Of a stretch of 10,579 nt of DNA, positions 1 through 7,204 are shown one piece after another (position 1 is the stretch's first letter; each line of letters opens with the position of its first letter). The stretch spans positions 1-10,579 of the forward strand of contig CAKZYI010000545.1 of assembly GCA_937884735.1 (NCBI GenBank), given 5' to 3'. A program made the position numbers and the translations under genes. This DNA is from an uncultured Pleurocapsa sp. (GTDB lineage Bacteria; Cyanobacteriota; Cyanobacteriia; Cyanobacteriales; Xenococcaceae). The notes below the pieces were generated by a model. That model had not been told where the DNA came from. It saw nothing but the letters and a program-made list of their open reading frames with translations, and did no database searches.

Positions 1-797
1 AAGAAGTGAAAGAAAAGTTTGCCCAAGACTATAGCTGCTGGCAAAATACACCCCACCTTTTTAGCTTGAATAATGTTTCTCCCGTTCTAGAGCTGTTTGA
101 GAAAGCAAAATTATTTTGGCACAAAGTTTTAACCGAACATCGCGGACAAACAATTTTGATTGTGGCTCATGGAGGTACTAATCGGGCTTTAATTAGTATG
201 GCAGTTGGTTTGAAACCAGAAAATTATCATAGTTTACAACAGTCTAATTGCGGTATTAGCTGTTTAGAATTTGATTCTAGTAACAGTTTCGGTAAACTGC
301 AATATTTAAACGATACTTATCATCTAGGAAAAACCTTACCCAAGCTCAAGGCAGGAAAAACTGGTTGGCGATGGCTGTTGTTGTCTGAAACTAATGCTCA
401 AAATTTAATAGATCGACCTTTATTGAACGAGCTATGTAGTAGCAACATAGATTTACTATTAACCGAAATTTCCATATCCAAATTTTTAATTCAAAAGCTA
501 TCAGCAAATTACCAACTTTCTCATTTATTTTTAACAGAAAAGCATTTTACAAACTGGCAACAAATAATTATCGGCAGACAAAAATTATCAATTTCTGCCG
601 AGCAATTGCGCTTAACTACTGGTTTAATTATTGCTCCAGACAAATTAATTGCTCGAATTTTACAGCAAACCTTTCAAGTGAACATTTCCCATACCGAAAA
701 TGTTTTGACTATCATTCACTACCCTCACGGTAAAAATCATTCAATTCTCCAGGGTATACTACCACTCACTGTTAACAAGGTTGTCTTGAGTAAATAA
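1..797 (+). CDS. Histidine phosphatase family protein (phosphoglycerate-mutase-like), C-terminal part, truncated by the window edge
   Basis: Partial gene; the frame is open to the left edge, and the GTG at position 6 is an internal valine rather than a start. The segment EKFAQDYSCW matches the family pattern just after the first catalytic block, and VAHGGTNRAL (near 166-195) is the conserved second-histidine motif of the histidine phosphatase superfamily, which removes phosphate from small molecules through a phosphohistidine intermediate. The N-terminal RHGxT motif lies outside the window. About 150 further residues follow the first domain. Segments there such as RWLLLSETN and TIIHYPHGKNHSILQGI faintly echo the RHGET and AHGGxNRAL blocks without the catalytic residues, so this may be a degenerate second copy of the fold (inference). 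The substrate cannot be told. It converges on the oxidoreductase gene, with 232 bases between the two stops. Confidence 0.85.
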   Translation, partial: EVKEKFAQDYSCWQNTPHLFSLNNVSPVLELFEKAKLFWHKVLTEHRGQTILIVAHGGTNRALISMAVGLKPENYHSLQQSNCGISCLEFDSSNSFGKLQYLNDTYHLGKTLPKLKAGKTGWRWLLLSETNAQNLIDRPLLNELCSSNIDLLLTEISISKFLIQKLSANYQLSHLFLTEKHFTNWQQIIIGRQKLSISAEQLRLTTGLIIAPDKLIARILQQTFQVNISHTENVLTIIHYPHGKNHSILQGILPLTVNKVVLSK

Positions 798-1029
798 GTA
801 TCGAGGATAAATCAATTACACATTTCAATTTATTTCCCCTTTTCCCAGTCACAAACGACGAATTTAATTTTGCACAGGTACTTAAAACGGCATTGGTGAA
901 TGCATAATGTTTTTGATGCAAGTGCCAACGAAAAATCAATATAAGTAGCAATCGATACAGAGTGACGAACTTAACAATTGTCTGGAAGGCGATCGCAAAT
1001 ATTGGGAAAATTGAATGGCTCACGGACAC

Positions 1030-2607
1030 TCATATCTTAGCTTTACCGTCTAAAGCAGACATTATTTTAAAAAAACCGAACGAGCCGTTCAAAATTCCAG
1101 CGGTAACAACACCACCAACTGCTGCTCCCAGAATACCGTGTCCGCTAACATCTGTTCCTGTCAGATAGAGATTTTTAATCGGAGTTTTCGCGCCGATCCA
1201 GTTTGCGTCTAGTCTTTTAAGTGTTGGGGGAATGCCGTAGATAGCACCGCGATCGCTTTTGTCAAAATGTTCTACTGTTATAGGTGTAGAAAGTTCGCTG
1301 TAGGCAATTATATCTCGGAAACCTGGGTATTTAGATTCGACTAGATCGATCAGTCTTTGTGTCAGTTTTTCTTTGAGTTGAGTATATTCTTCTCCTCTAT
1401 GTCTCCAAGGGCGGTCTTGCCATTGGGCAAAGCAACTATAATCGATCGCACTGATAATCTCTCCCGTGTGGCTTTTGGCTTGGGAATTTTTTAAGGATGG
1501 GAAGGATAAATAACAGTCTGCGGGAAATTCTTCGAGATTGGATAGCTGGCTGAAAGCTTTGTTATAGTCGTAATCGAAGAAAATAGTATGGTTTTCTCCT
1601 TTAAATCCCAACTTGGCTGGAGATTCTTTGAAACCTAAATAGAGAGTTACATTGCTAATTCCCTTGGGAAATGCTTTAATTTCCTCACGATAGGGGATGG
1701 AATAGCTTGCGGGAATTAGTTTGGTGTAGGTATTAAATGCTCCTGCATCGGAAATAATTACAGGTGCGTAGTATTCTTCGATTCCTGCTTCGCTTTGATG
1801 GGTTTTTCTCGCCTTTACGCCAATCGCCGAGCCATTTTCTATCATTTTCTCTGCATCTTCCCGTCGTGCGATCGCTTTTCCTCCTGTTTTTTCTATTACG
1901 GGTAAAATATGCTTGGCAATTTGAGAGCTTCCCCCGTCAGGATACCAGCCACCTTTAAGATAGTGGTTGGCAATTAAAGCATGAATACCGAAGGAACTTT
2001 GGGATGGTGGTAAAGCGTAGGTACCATTCCGTGAATCCAGTAAGGCTTTTAGTTGCGGATTTTGGAAGTTGCGATCAAAATATTCTTGGGTTGTTTGTCG
2101 AATAATCTTACCAAAAGTGCCTGTTAACAGCTTGAAGATCGGATTTAAAAAACTCGGTAATGATGATGCGATCGCCTCAAGTCCGCTCCAAGTCTGAATT
2201 TTTTGCAGATCGCTAAAGTATCTTTTGATGGCTGCTTCCTCTTCAGGAAACATCTCGATCAGATCGGACTGATATTTTTGCGGATCGGCAGATACTTTAA
2301 AGGTAAAGTCGGGATAGACAAATACATCAAACGGATCTGGCATTTTATTCCAGCGGAGTTTTTCCTCTGTTATGTAGTCAAATATTTGTCGTCCAATTTC
2401 TCCTTCTCCCATCTCTCCTACATAATGAAGTCCCACATCCCAACGAAAACCTTGACGTTCAAATTCGTGAGTAAATCCGCCAATTACGTAATGCTGTTCC
2501 AAAATCAATACTTTCTGGTGGCTGTATTTAGCCAGGATTGCAGCAGTAGTAAGTCCGCCAATACCCGAACCAATTATAATTGCGTCGTATTGATTAGAAT
2601 TAGACAT
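1030..2607 (-). CDS. FAD-dependent NAD(P)-binding oxidoreductase, RetSat / carotenoid isomerase-like (phytoene desaturase superfamily)
   Basis: This 525-residue protein starts with a dinucleotide-binding fold: GSGIGGL at residues 13-19 and the acidic end of the second strand at Glu37 (LILEQH), followed by GGFTHEFER, typical of the CrtI/CrtISO/RetSat superfamily. The C-terminal motif LYLTGTDVSGHGILGAAVGG, near residues 480-500, is the conserved FAD-contacting segment of this family. Members desaturate, isomerise or saturate polyenes (carotenoids, retinol). The long DVGLHYVGE stretch favours the RetSat-like branch, but the substrate is not decidable here. The start is supported by AGAGGTG upstream of the ATG. 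It is the last gene of the leftward block, 90 bases after the LuxR-type regulator, so it could be co-transcribed with it or driven from the gap. Length is full for the family and no defects are visible. Confidence 0.9.
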   Translation of the reverse strand: MSNSNQYDAIIIGSGIGGLTTAAILAKYSHQKVLILEQHYVIGGFTHEFERQGFRWDVGLHYVGEMGEGEIGRQIFDYITEEKLRWNKMPDPFDVFVYPDFTFKVSADPQKYQSDLIEMFPEEEAAIKRYFSDLQKIQTWSGLEAIASSLPSFLNPIFKLLTGTFGKIIRQTTQEYFDRNFQNPQLKALLDSRNGTYALPPSQSSFGIHALIANHYLKGGWYPDGGSSQIAKHILPVIEKTGGKAIARREDAEKMIENGSAIGVKARKTHQSEAGIEEYYAPVIISDAGAFNTYTKLIPASYSIPYREEIKAFPKGISNVTLYLGFKESPAKLGFKGENHTIFFDYDYNKAFSQLSNLEEFPADCYLSFPSLKNSQAKSHTGEIISAIDYSCFAQWQDRPWRHRGEEYTQLKEKLTQRLIDLVESKYPGFRDIIAYSELSTPITVEHFDKSDRGAIYGIPPTLKRLDANWIGAKTPIKNLYLTGTDVSGHGILGAAVGGVVTAGILNGSFGFFKIMSALDGKAKI

Positions 2608-2697
2608 TTTCTCACCTCTTCAATGAAATAAAAATATGTATGTTGAAATCGCTTCTGGCAGAGATTCAACGATTGCATTGGAGCAAATCTAGTAAAA

Positions 2698-4113
2698 CTA
2701 AATCTCTAAACCATTGATTCTCATTAGCTTGTAAAGAGCCTCTAAACGAGTTTTCGCCTCTAGTTTGTCAACGATGTTGTTGATATGAAACTTAACAGTG
2801 CTGTCACTTATAAAGAGTTTTTTGGCAATATCGCGATCGCGCAATCCTGTAGCGAGTAGCCTCATCACTCCTTGTTCTCGTGGGGAAAGTATCTGTTGCC
2901 TGTAAGAACTGTTTTCTAAACCCCAAGTATTTCCATCAATTACAGTGCTAACGACTTCTCTGAGTTGCTCGGAAGTTATCTCCAGATCGATCTGGGCTTT
3001 CACTCCATCAGGAACAATCTGAGAGCTACGATCAACCCAGATAATGAGATCGCTAGTTGTCATTAAGGAAGTGAGATCGGTTAACAAAGGCATTCGCTCG
3101 TCATCGTCGCTGCTGCAAACCACCAATCCTGCCGAACAAGCTAGCTGACTAAATCCTGATTGCAGTAAACGAGAGTGACATTGAATCCGCAGAGGTAACT
3201 TTAATAACTTGCCTGGTGCGGAAAACTTCAGAGAAATCTGAATTGCCTTAATGCTGTCTTCGCTATTGACTTCGAGAATGCCTCCAGAATAGGAAGCAAT
3301 CGAAAATAAATTACCAAATACAGCCCGTTCCCATCCTGGTTGCCGAGCGGGAATTTCGGGAACAGTAGCAGCAATCGCTATTAGGGAAACTGAATTTACA
3401 TCATAGGTAAGACGGCAGTAGGAACAGTCCAAAGTTTTCAGAATTTCTGCTACCTTAAGAAATAATTGAATTTGCGACAAATCGAGACATCTTTCTGTTC
3501 CCATGACGGTTATCTTGGTTCTACCCAGTAAATAAGCTAAGGCATCAGATAGAGAAAGTTCCGCCAGAGTGATAGGTCTACTAACTTGAGTTTTGAGTTT
3601 TTCTTGTTGATGCAAAGTGGCAATTTCTAACGCCACTGTTAAGGTGGTGCAGAGGCTAGATAATACTTCTAAAAACTCTCCTCTTATGGGATGATTTCCA
3701 AATACGGCTAGTACTCCAATTAACTTGTCTGCACTGGCTAGGGGATAACCAGCAAAACTGTGAATCCTATTAGCGATTGCCCATTCAGGATACCTAATCC
3801 AAGATTCATTGGCTACATTGTTGCTGACCAAAGAGACACGATTTTGAGCAATCCTACCAATTTTATATGCGCCCATGGGGATACGGCTAAAAGTACCATC
3901 GGTGCGCGTATACATTCCAGAAGAAGCAACTAAGCGCAATATTTCGCGATCGGGTTCTAGCAGCCAAATCCTTGCCAAGGCAAAGTCAAAATGTCTGACT
4001 AATCCAGTCGTTGCTGAGTCGGATATCTCTGCCAAATCTAGCGTTCTAGATAAGCTTTGTGCCATTCGATTGGCTTGCTGTAAATCCCAAACTAACTTTG
4101 TATGCTCCAGCAT
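2698..4113 (-). CDS. LuxR-family transcriptional regulator with N-terminal GAF domain and a degenerate receiver-like segment
   Basis: This is a 471-residue regulator. Residues about 15-165 look like a GAF sensor domain: ISDSATTGLVRHFDFALARIW opens it and SFAGYPLASADKLIGVLAVF is the usual core strand pair. The last 62 residues are a LuxR/NarL-type helix-turn-helix: LSPREQGVMRLLATGLRDRDIA, then STVKFHINNIVDKL as the recognition helix. Between them, residues about 330-395 (LVVCSSDDDERMPLL through SEQLREVVSTVIDGNTWG) resemble a receiver domain that has lost the usual phosphorylation residues; the ending is like the last helix of NarL-type receivers. Residues about 180-320 are not recognised. It is probably a cytoplasmic one-component regulator responding to a ligand or redox signal through GAF. 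It starts 53 bases after the 2TM gene's stop with no good Shine-Dalgarno, so the exact start is less certain. Its likely target is the oxidoreductase next door (inference). Confidence 0.87.
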   Translation of the reverse strand: MLEHTKLVWDLQQANRMAQSLSRTLDLAEISDSATTGLVRHFDFALARIWLLEPDREILRLVASSGMYTRTDGTFSRIPMGAYKIGRIAQNRVSLVSNNVANESWIRYPEWAIANRIHSFAGYPLASADKLIGVLAVFGNHPIRGEFLEVLSSLCTTLTVALEIATLHQQEKLKTQVSRPITLAELSLSDALAYLLGRTKITVMGTERCLDLSQIQLFLKVAEILKTLDCSYCRLTYDVNSVSLIAIAATVPEIPARQPGWERAVFGNLFSIASYSGGILEVNSEDSIKAIQISLKFSAPGKLLKLPLRIQCHSRLLQSGFSQLACSAGLVVCSSDDDERMPLLTDLTSLMTTSDLIIWVDRSSQIVPDGVKAQIDLEITSEQLREVVSTVIDGNTWGLENSSYRQQILSPREQGVMRLLATGLRDRDIAKKLFISDSTVKFHINNIVDKLEAKTRLEALYKLMRINGLEI

Positions 4114-4166
4114 AGTCAGATAATCTTATTCAATCTTGTTTTTTTAGTTGCGATCGCTTGCTTTAT

Positions 4167-4550
4167 TTAACCCACCACCCTTTTCTCGTTTTTAACTGGA
4201 GAACTACACCATCCGTCAGTTGTAACTCCCAAACCCCAGCCAAGAATTGGGTAGACACTCCAGAAATAACCAGGTGTAGTAACGAGATTTAGCAATATTA
4301 GAAATACACTGACAGCTAAATAAGGAATTAGATGGAATCGAACAAATGCTTTTCTTCTTTTTGCTCGTTTTTGGTTGGCTTCTTGTCGCTCTAACCAAAC
4401 TTTTTCTGCTTTTTGCAGGGTTTGGGCAGAAATACCAACCTCTGCTGCTATTTCTAAGAGTTGTTCCTGCGAGATTTCGTTATCTTTTTGTATCATTGTC
4501 GCTTCTCGCAAGATTTGTTGTACTGATTCGTTGCTATAGGTTTTAGACAT
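4167..4550 (-). CDS. Small 2TM-domain membrane protein
   Basis: The protein has 127 residues from the ATG at 4550. An upstream in-frame GTG at 4559 is possible, but it overlaps the Shine-Dalgarno GGAGG (4559-4563), which sits 8 bases from the ATG and so decides the start. The N-terminal 50 residues are predicted soluble and helical (SQEQLLEIAAEVGISAQTL, helix-turn-helix-like). A basic linker (KRAKRRK) follows, then two hydrophobic segments, about residues 74-90 (LIPYLAVSVFLILLNLV) and 94-112. The second contains YFWSVYPILGWGLGV, the signature of the 2TM domain family, whose members are found beside regulators or fused to histidine kinases. No function is known for the stand-alone form. The gene lies behind a PadR-type operator and is the first gene after padR. 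Confidence 0.85.
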   Translation of the reverse strand: MSKTYSNESVQQILREATMIQKDNEISQEQLLEIAAEVGISAQTLQKAEKVWLERQEANQKRAKRRKAFVRFHLIPYLAVSVFLILLNLVTTPGYFWSVYPILGWGLGVTTDGWCSSPVKNEKRVVG

Positions 4551-4558
4551 TTTTTTCA

Positions 4559-4563
4559 CCTCC
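4559..4563 (-). promoter_or_regulatory. Ribosome binding site GGAGG of the 2TM gene
   Basis: On the minus strand GGAGG is followed by 8 bases and ATG (4550). This argues for that start and against the GTG at 4559, which lies inside the site. Confidence 0.7.
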
Positions 4564-4579
4564 TCTAGTTAAATTTTAT

Positions 4580-4609
4580 TTTTTATATGTAAACTTTGAC
4601 ATATAAAAA
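4580..4609. promoter_or_regulatory. Predicted PadR operator in front of the 2TM gene
   Basis: This is a perfect inverted repeat with 11-base arms, TTTTTATATGT and ACATATAAAAA, around the 8-base spacer AAACTTTG. The core ATGT-N8-ACAT is the half-site spacing known for PadR-family repressors. It lies 30 bases before the 2TM start and 16 bases after the padR stop, where a bound repressor would block the promoter or elongation. An almost identical site lies upstream of padR. Binding by this particular PadR is inference from the match and the location. Confidence 0.75.
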
Positions 4610-4625
4610 CATTCGATTGAGAAAT

Positions 4626-5180
4626 TTAAAGTGACTCTATCCTGGCAATAGTTTCATCTAGCCAATTTAAGTACATTTTTTCGTAAGCCAGACCGAATTC
4701 AAGGGTCATACGCCAAAATTTCGCTTCGCGATCAAAGTCGATGCTACTGCCTTCCAACTCAGATTGTGGATCTGCTTCTGGTTCAATCTGCTGGTATGTC
4801 TCTAGCTGTTGCTGGTGTAGCTGACGCTGAAACTTAAGTTCGTTTAGAACTTCTTGGGGAGATCTCAAACCAGAGAAAAACAACCTGACGAGTAGACTGT
4901 CTTTACTCGGTGGCAATTGGGTGAGACTTTTTCCTAACCATTGTTTCAACTCAGATTGTCCTTGCTCGGTAATTTCATAAATCCTTCGTTCGAGCTTTTC
5001 ATCATTATCGTCAATAACAGAAGTTACTAAACCATCTTGCTCCATTTTGCGGAGGGTGGTGTAAATCTGACTATGGTAGGCGTGCCAGAAATGTCCTGTT
5101 GAATTGTCGATTGACCTTTTGAGGTCGTAACCCGTCATCGGTTGATAATTTAGAAATCCCAGAAGAATATATTTGAGCAT
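4626..5180 (-). CDS. PadR-family transcriptional repressor
   Basis: This 184-residue protein has the usual PadR (subfamily 2) size. Residues 1-75 form the winged helix: MLKYILLGFLNYQPMTGYDL, then the recognition region HSQIYTTLRKMEQDGLV, then the wing ending RRIYEITEQGQSELKQWL. All three are hallmark PadR segments. Residues about 90-184 are the helical dimerisation domain (Vir_act_alpha_C type) with LPPSKDSLLVRLFFSG and a coiled-coil-like FQRQLHQQQLETYQQ. PadR proteins are cytoplasmic repressors released by small hydrophobic or phenolic ligands. A PadR-type operator (5202-5224) lies 22 bases before its own start, so autoregulation is likely, and a second controls the 2TM gene. There is no Shine-Dalgarno before the ATG; the transcript may be nearly leaderless. 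Confidence 0.93.
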   Translation of the reverse strand: MLKYILLGFLNYQPMTGYDLKRSIDNSTGHFWHAYHSQIYTTLRKMEQDGLVTSVIDDNDEKLERRIYEITEQGQSELKQWLGKSLTQLPPSKDSLLVRLFFSGLRSPQEVLNELKFQRQLHQQQLETYQQIEPEADPQSELEGSSIDFDREAKFWRMTLEFGLAYEKMYLNWLDETIARIESL

Positions 5181-5201
5181 ATTTATAGTTTAAGACCTAA
5201 A

Positions 5202-5230
5202 TTTTTATATGTCAATAATTACATAGAAAT
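5202..5230. promoter_or_regulatory. Predicted PadR operator in front of padR, overlapping its promoter
   Basis: The left arm TTTTTATATGT is identical to that of the site at 4580-4609. An 8-base spacer CAATAATT and ACATAGAAAT follow, so the ATGT-N8-ACAT core is perfect and the right arm has one mismatch. On the minus strand the site contains TTGACA (5211-5216), a consensus -35 box. It is followed 17 bases later by TAAACT as a possible -10, ending 6 bases before the ATG. Operator and promoter overlap, as expected for autorepression. Confidence 0.72.
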
Positions 5231-5350
5231 TATTTATTACTCTTTTAAATTCATTGAGGCGATCGCATTACTTAGATTCTGCCGATTTAGAGCATAATAA
5301 TGCTAATCTTCATTGAGGTTTATAGAAGTCTACGATCGGGAACTAGAAAT

Positions 5351-6019
5351 CTAAACTTGTTTGACAGTACGAACCTTTACCCATAAAGAGATCGCAGTTA
5401 AACTAATTATTGCGATCGCCAATAGTTTGAAAAATAGCCAAATTGGAACACCTTTTCCTTCAAGTTCGAGAGAATTGAGGGGAAATTCGACAACTTTTGC
5501 CACAATTTCTGCTATGGGTTGATTTTCTCGTCGTGCCAAGTCTTGTAAAACACTATCGAAGATAAATCTATTATCATCTTGCGAGAAGGAGCTTAAAGAT
5601 TCTGGTTCGAGATGGAATTTATCTTTAGCCCAAGTATCGAGATCTAAATGTGGTTGATTGTCTAACACTAACAGGCGATCAAGTTTAGTAGCAGTAGCAA
5701 GATCGTAGCGAGGAACTAGATTTAGTCCGTATTGAGAGTGAATTATTTTTCTTTCTGGAGCAATGGATATAGTTTTCGCCGTAAACGATTGGGGATAGGT
5801 ATCTACAACCGCAGTCAGGTTAATTTCATCAATACCATTATTGAGAAATACGCCAATGTTTTGTTTGTGCCATTGGTAAGCAGCAGTTAGTAACCAAAGC
5901 GCATCTTTAAATTTAATATTTGGGGACTCGAATTGGGCTGAATCTGTAAACGGATAATGTAACTTTCGAGCAACTTCTCTAGCTATACTTTCTCCCGCTA
6001 GTTTTTCTAATACCAAATA
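5351..6019 (-). pseudogene. DJ-1/PfpI family protein, C-terminal remnant (5' half lost at the IS insertion)
   Basis: The remaining frame encodes about 222 residues. From memory of the family, cyanobacterial members carry two DJ-1/PfpI-like halves, and the visible part starts in the last helix of the first half (LEKLAGESIAREVARKLHYPF). The second half follows: IGVFLNNGIDEINLTAVVDT, SFTAKTISIAPERKIIHSQYG and LNLVPRYDLATATKLDRLLV. A single hydrophobic helix near residues 189-212 (VPIWLFFKLLAIAIISLTAI) suggests a C-terminal membrane anchor. The nucleophile-bearing first half and any signal sequence are missing. The only start in frame is a TTG at 6016, and family similarity stops at about 6019, where IS sequence begins. 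A short protein could still be made, but the gene is truncated. A decayed paralogous piece lies at 9730-9853. Confidence 0.75.
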
Positions 6020-6078
6020 GAAAAAAGAATGCGACAGATAAGCTAAAGTGAATAAAGTTCAAAGAAAGCGAAAATTCA

Positions 6079-6564
6079 ATGGTAGGAGTAAGCAATATAC
6101 GGATTAATGAAAGTGAAGCAGAACTAGAAAAATTGCTTCAGCAAAGTCAAAAATTAAAAGACAAGGAGAGATTGCAAGTTTTGTGTCTCTTCAAATCTAA
6201 ACAGTTAAAAGTAAAAGAAATAGCACAAGTAGTTGGCAAACACAGAGGAACAGTACATCGATGGCTGTCAAAATACAGTCAGGGTGGAATAGATGCTCTG
6301 TTGAGTTTTAAATATAGTTCGGGAAGAAAGTCGGTGTTACCATCCTGGGCATTGAATGCTCTAGAAAAGCAACTTCAACAACCACAAGGGTTTAAAAGTT
6401 ATCGACAAATACAGCAATGGCTAGATGCGTCACTGGGATTAGAAATACAATATGCGACCGTACATCGTCTAGTTCGCTATCAGCTTCAAGCAAAACTGAA
6501 AGTACCAAGAACAAACAATCCCAAGCAGGATAAACAAAGGTTTAACGAGTTTAAAAAAAACTAG
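6079..6564 (+). CDS. IS630-family transposase, N-terminal (DNA-binding) reading frame
   Basis: The frame has 161 residues. Residues about 28-85 are a helix-turn-helix of the IS630/Tc1 type (VKEIAQVVGKHRGTVHRWLS, then YSQGGIDALL). A second winged-helix-like region follows (GFKSYRQIQQWLDASLG, YATVHRLVRYQLQAKLKVPR). The frame ends in FKKN at a TAG directly after a run of eight A (6553-6560). Slipping one base back continues as KKLGESLLLIVVYL, matching the family, so this is the first half of a frameshifted transposase. Whether the shift is programmed or a mutation is open. Confidence 0.82.
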   Translation: MVGVSNIRINESEAELEKLLQQSQKLKDKERLQVLCLFKSKQLKVKEIAQVVGKHRGTVHRWLSKYSQGGIDALLSFKYSSGRKSVLPSWALNALEKQLQQPQGFKSYRQIQQWLDASLGLEIQYATVHRLVRYQLQAKLKVPRTNNPKQDKQRFNEFKKN

Positions 6565-7204
6565 GTGAAAGTTTACTACTAATCGTAGTTTATCTGACTA
6601 ATTCAGAAAGATTTTCAGGATATGAAACAGTCAACTATTGGTGTAGCGATGAAAGTCGTTTTGGTCTTTATACCCGAACAGGAAGAATGATTACTTCTGT
6701 CGGTATCAAGCCAATTGGATATCATCAATGGTCTTTTCAAGCAATCCGCTACGCGGATTCGACGTTGCTTTCGCAACGGCGGTGCGCTGGAGCGTACGGT
6801 TATACGGTGCCGTAGCTCCAGGCAATGGAGAAAGCTTTTTCTGGCAGTTTTCTCACTTTGACAGCGATTGTTATCAGCAATTTCTCGAAAACCTATCCCG
6901 AGCTTATCCCAATACTTTAATCATTCTTCAAGTGGATAATGGTCGTCCCCATACTGCTAAAAAACTTCAAGTTCCAGACAACATTATTCTTTTATTCCAG
7001 CCGCCTTACTCTCCTAAATTAAATCCCATTGAGCGACTTTGGCAAGCTCTCAAACAAGACTTGAAATGGGAACTATTTTCCCACTTGGATGAATTACATT
7101 GTTTTCTCGATCACGCCTTAAAAAAGTTGACACCTGAATTTATTGCTTCAGTATGCGGATATGATTTCATTTTGAACGCTTTATCTGTCGCAAACATTAA
7201 TTGA
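6561..7204 (+). pseudogene. IS630-family transposase, catalytic (DDE) part, disrupted by an insert
   Basis: In the -1 frame from the A-run the sequence reads SERFSGYETVNYWCSDESRFG, carrying the first catalytic Asp, up to GYHQWSFQ at 6740. An alien 57-base hairpin-rich stretch then breaks the frame, which stops at 6813-6815. The homologous protein resumes in another frame at LYGAVAPGNGESFFWQF (from 6800), with the second Asp in LQVDNGRPHTAK and the Glu in NPIERLWQALKQD, and ends at 7204 inside the right flank. An ATG at 6728 gives an open frame of 158 residues, but its first 24 residues come from the insert and are not transposase. All three catalytic acids survive but can no longer be joined in one protein by one frameshift. 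Confidence 0.78.
6741..6797. repeat. Hairpin-rich palindromic insert inside the transposase gene
   Basis: The stretch holds two perfect hairpins: AATCCGC-TAC-GCGGATT (6743-6759) and CGTTGC-TTTC-GCAACG (6763-6778). A weaker CGCT-GG-AGCG (6786-6795) follows. It replaces about two to three codons that relatives have between WSF and LYGAV and shifts the frame. GC content is well above that of the surrounding AT-rich transposase. It has the look of the small dispersed palindromic repeats of cyanobacteria. Confidence 0.65.

Larger units (their letters stand above)
6020..7197 (+). mobile_element. IS630-family insertion sequence, inactivated
   Basis: An 11-base perfect inverted repeat, TGCGACAGATA at 6030-6040 and its complement at 7182-7192, brackets a split IS630-type transposase. 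TA dinucleotides, the usual IS630 target, lie just outside both ends (6018-6019 and 7198-7199). They are 10 and 5 bases from the repeats, so the exact ends are uncertain. On the left the element abuts DJ-1/PfpI coding sequence, on the right AraC-type coding sequence. These are parts of two different genes, so the insertion came with, or was followed by, a deletion. Transposase damage (A-run frameshift, hairpin insert) makes it non-autonomous now. Confidence 0.82.

Noticed and set aside
893..928. Imperfect hairpin TTGG..TGCAT / ATGCA..CCAA between two convergent genes as a terminator
   Set aside because: The stem is broken by a 4x4 internal loop and no T-run follows in either direction.
772..1029. 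Open frame of 85 codons on the minus strand in the gap between the phosphatase and oxidoreductase genes
   Set aside because: No recognisable family, no ribosome binding site, and it ends directly at the oxidoreductase stop; it reads as chance. The 232-base gap otherwise holds one HIP1 site.
2203..2631. Plus-strand open frame of 142 codons over the start of the oxidoreductase gene
   Set aside because: Antisense shadow of a clear conserved gene; its translation shows no family features.
2620..2697. A third PadR-type site upstream of the oxidoreductase gene
   Set aside because: An ATGT is present near 2636, but no ACAT lies eight bases further; no inverted repeat.
6728..6800. The ATG at 6728 as a genuine start of the second transposase half
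   Set aside because: The first 24 codons come from the palindromic insert read in a chance frame; homology starts only at LYGAVAP.
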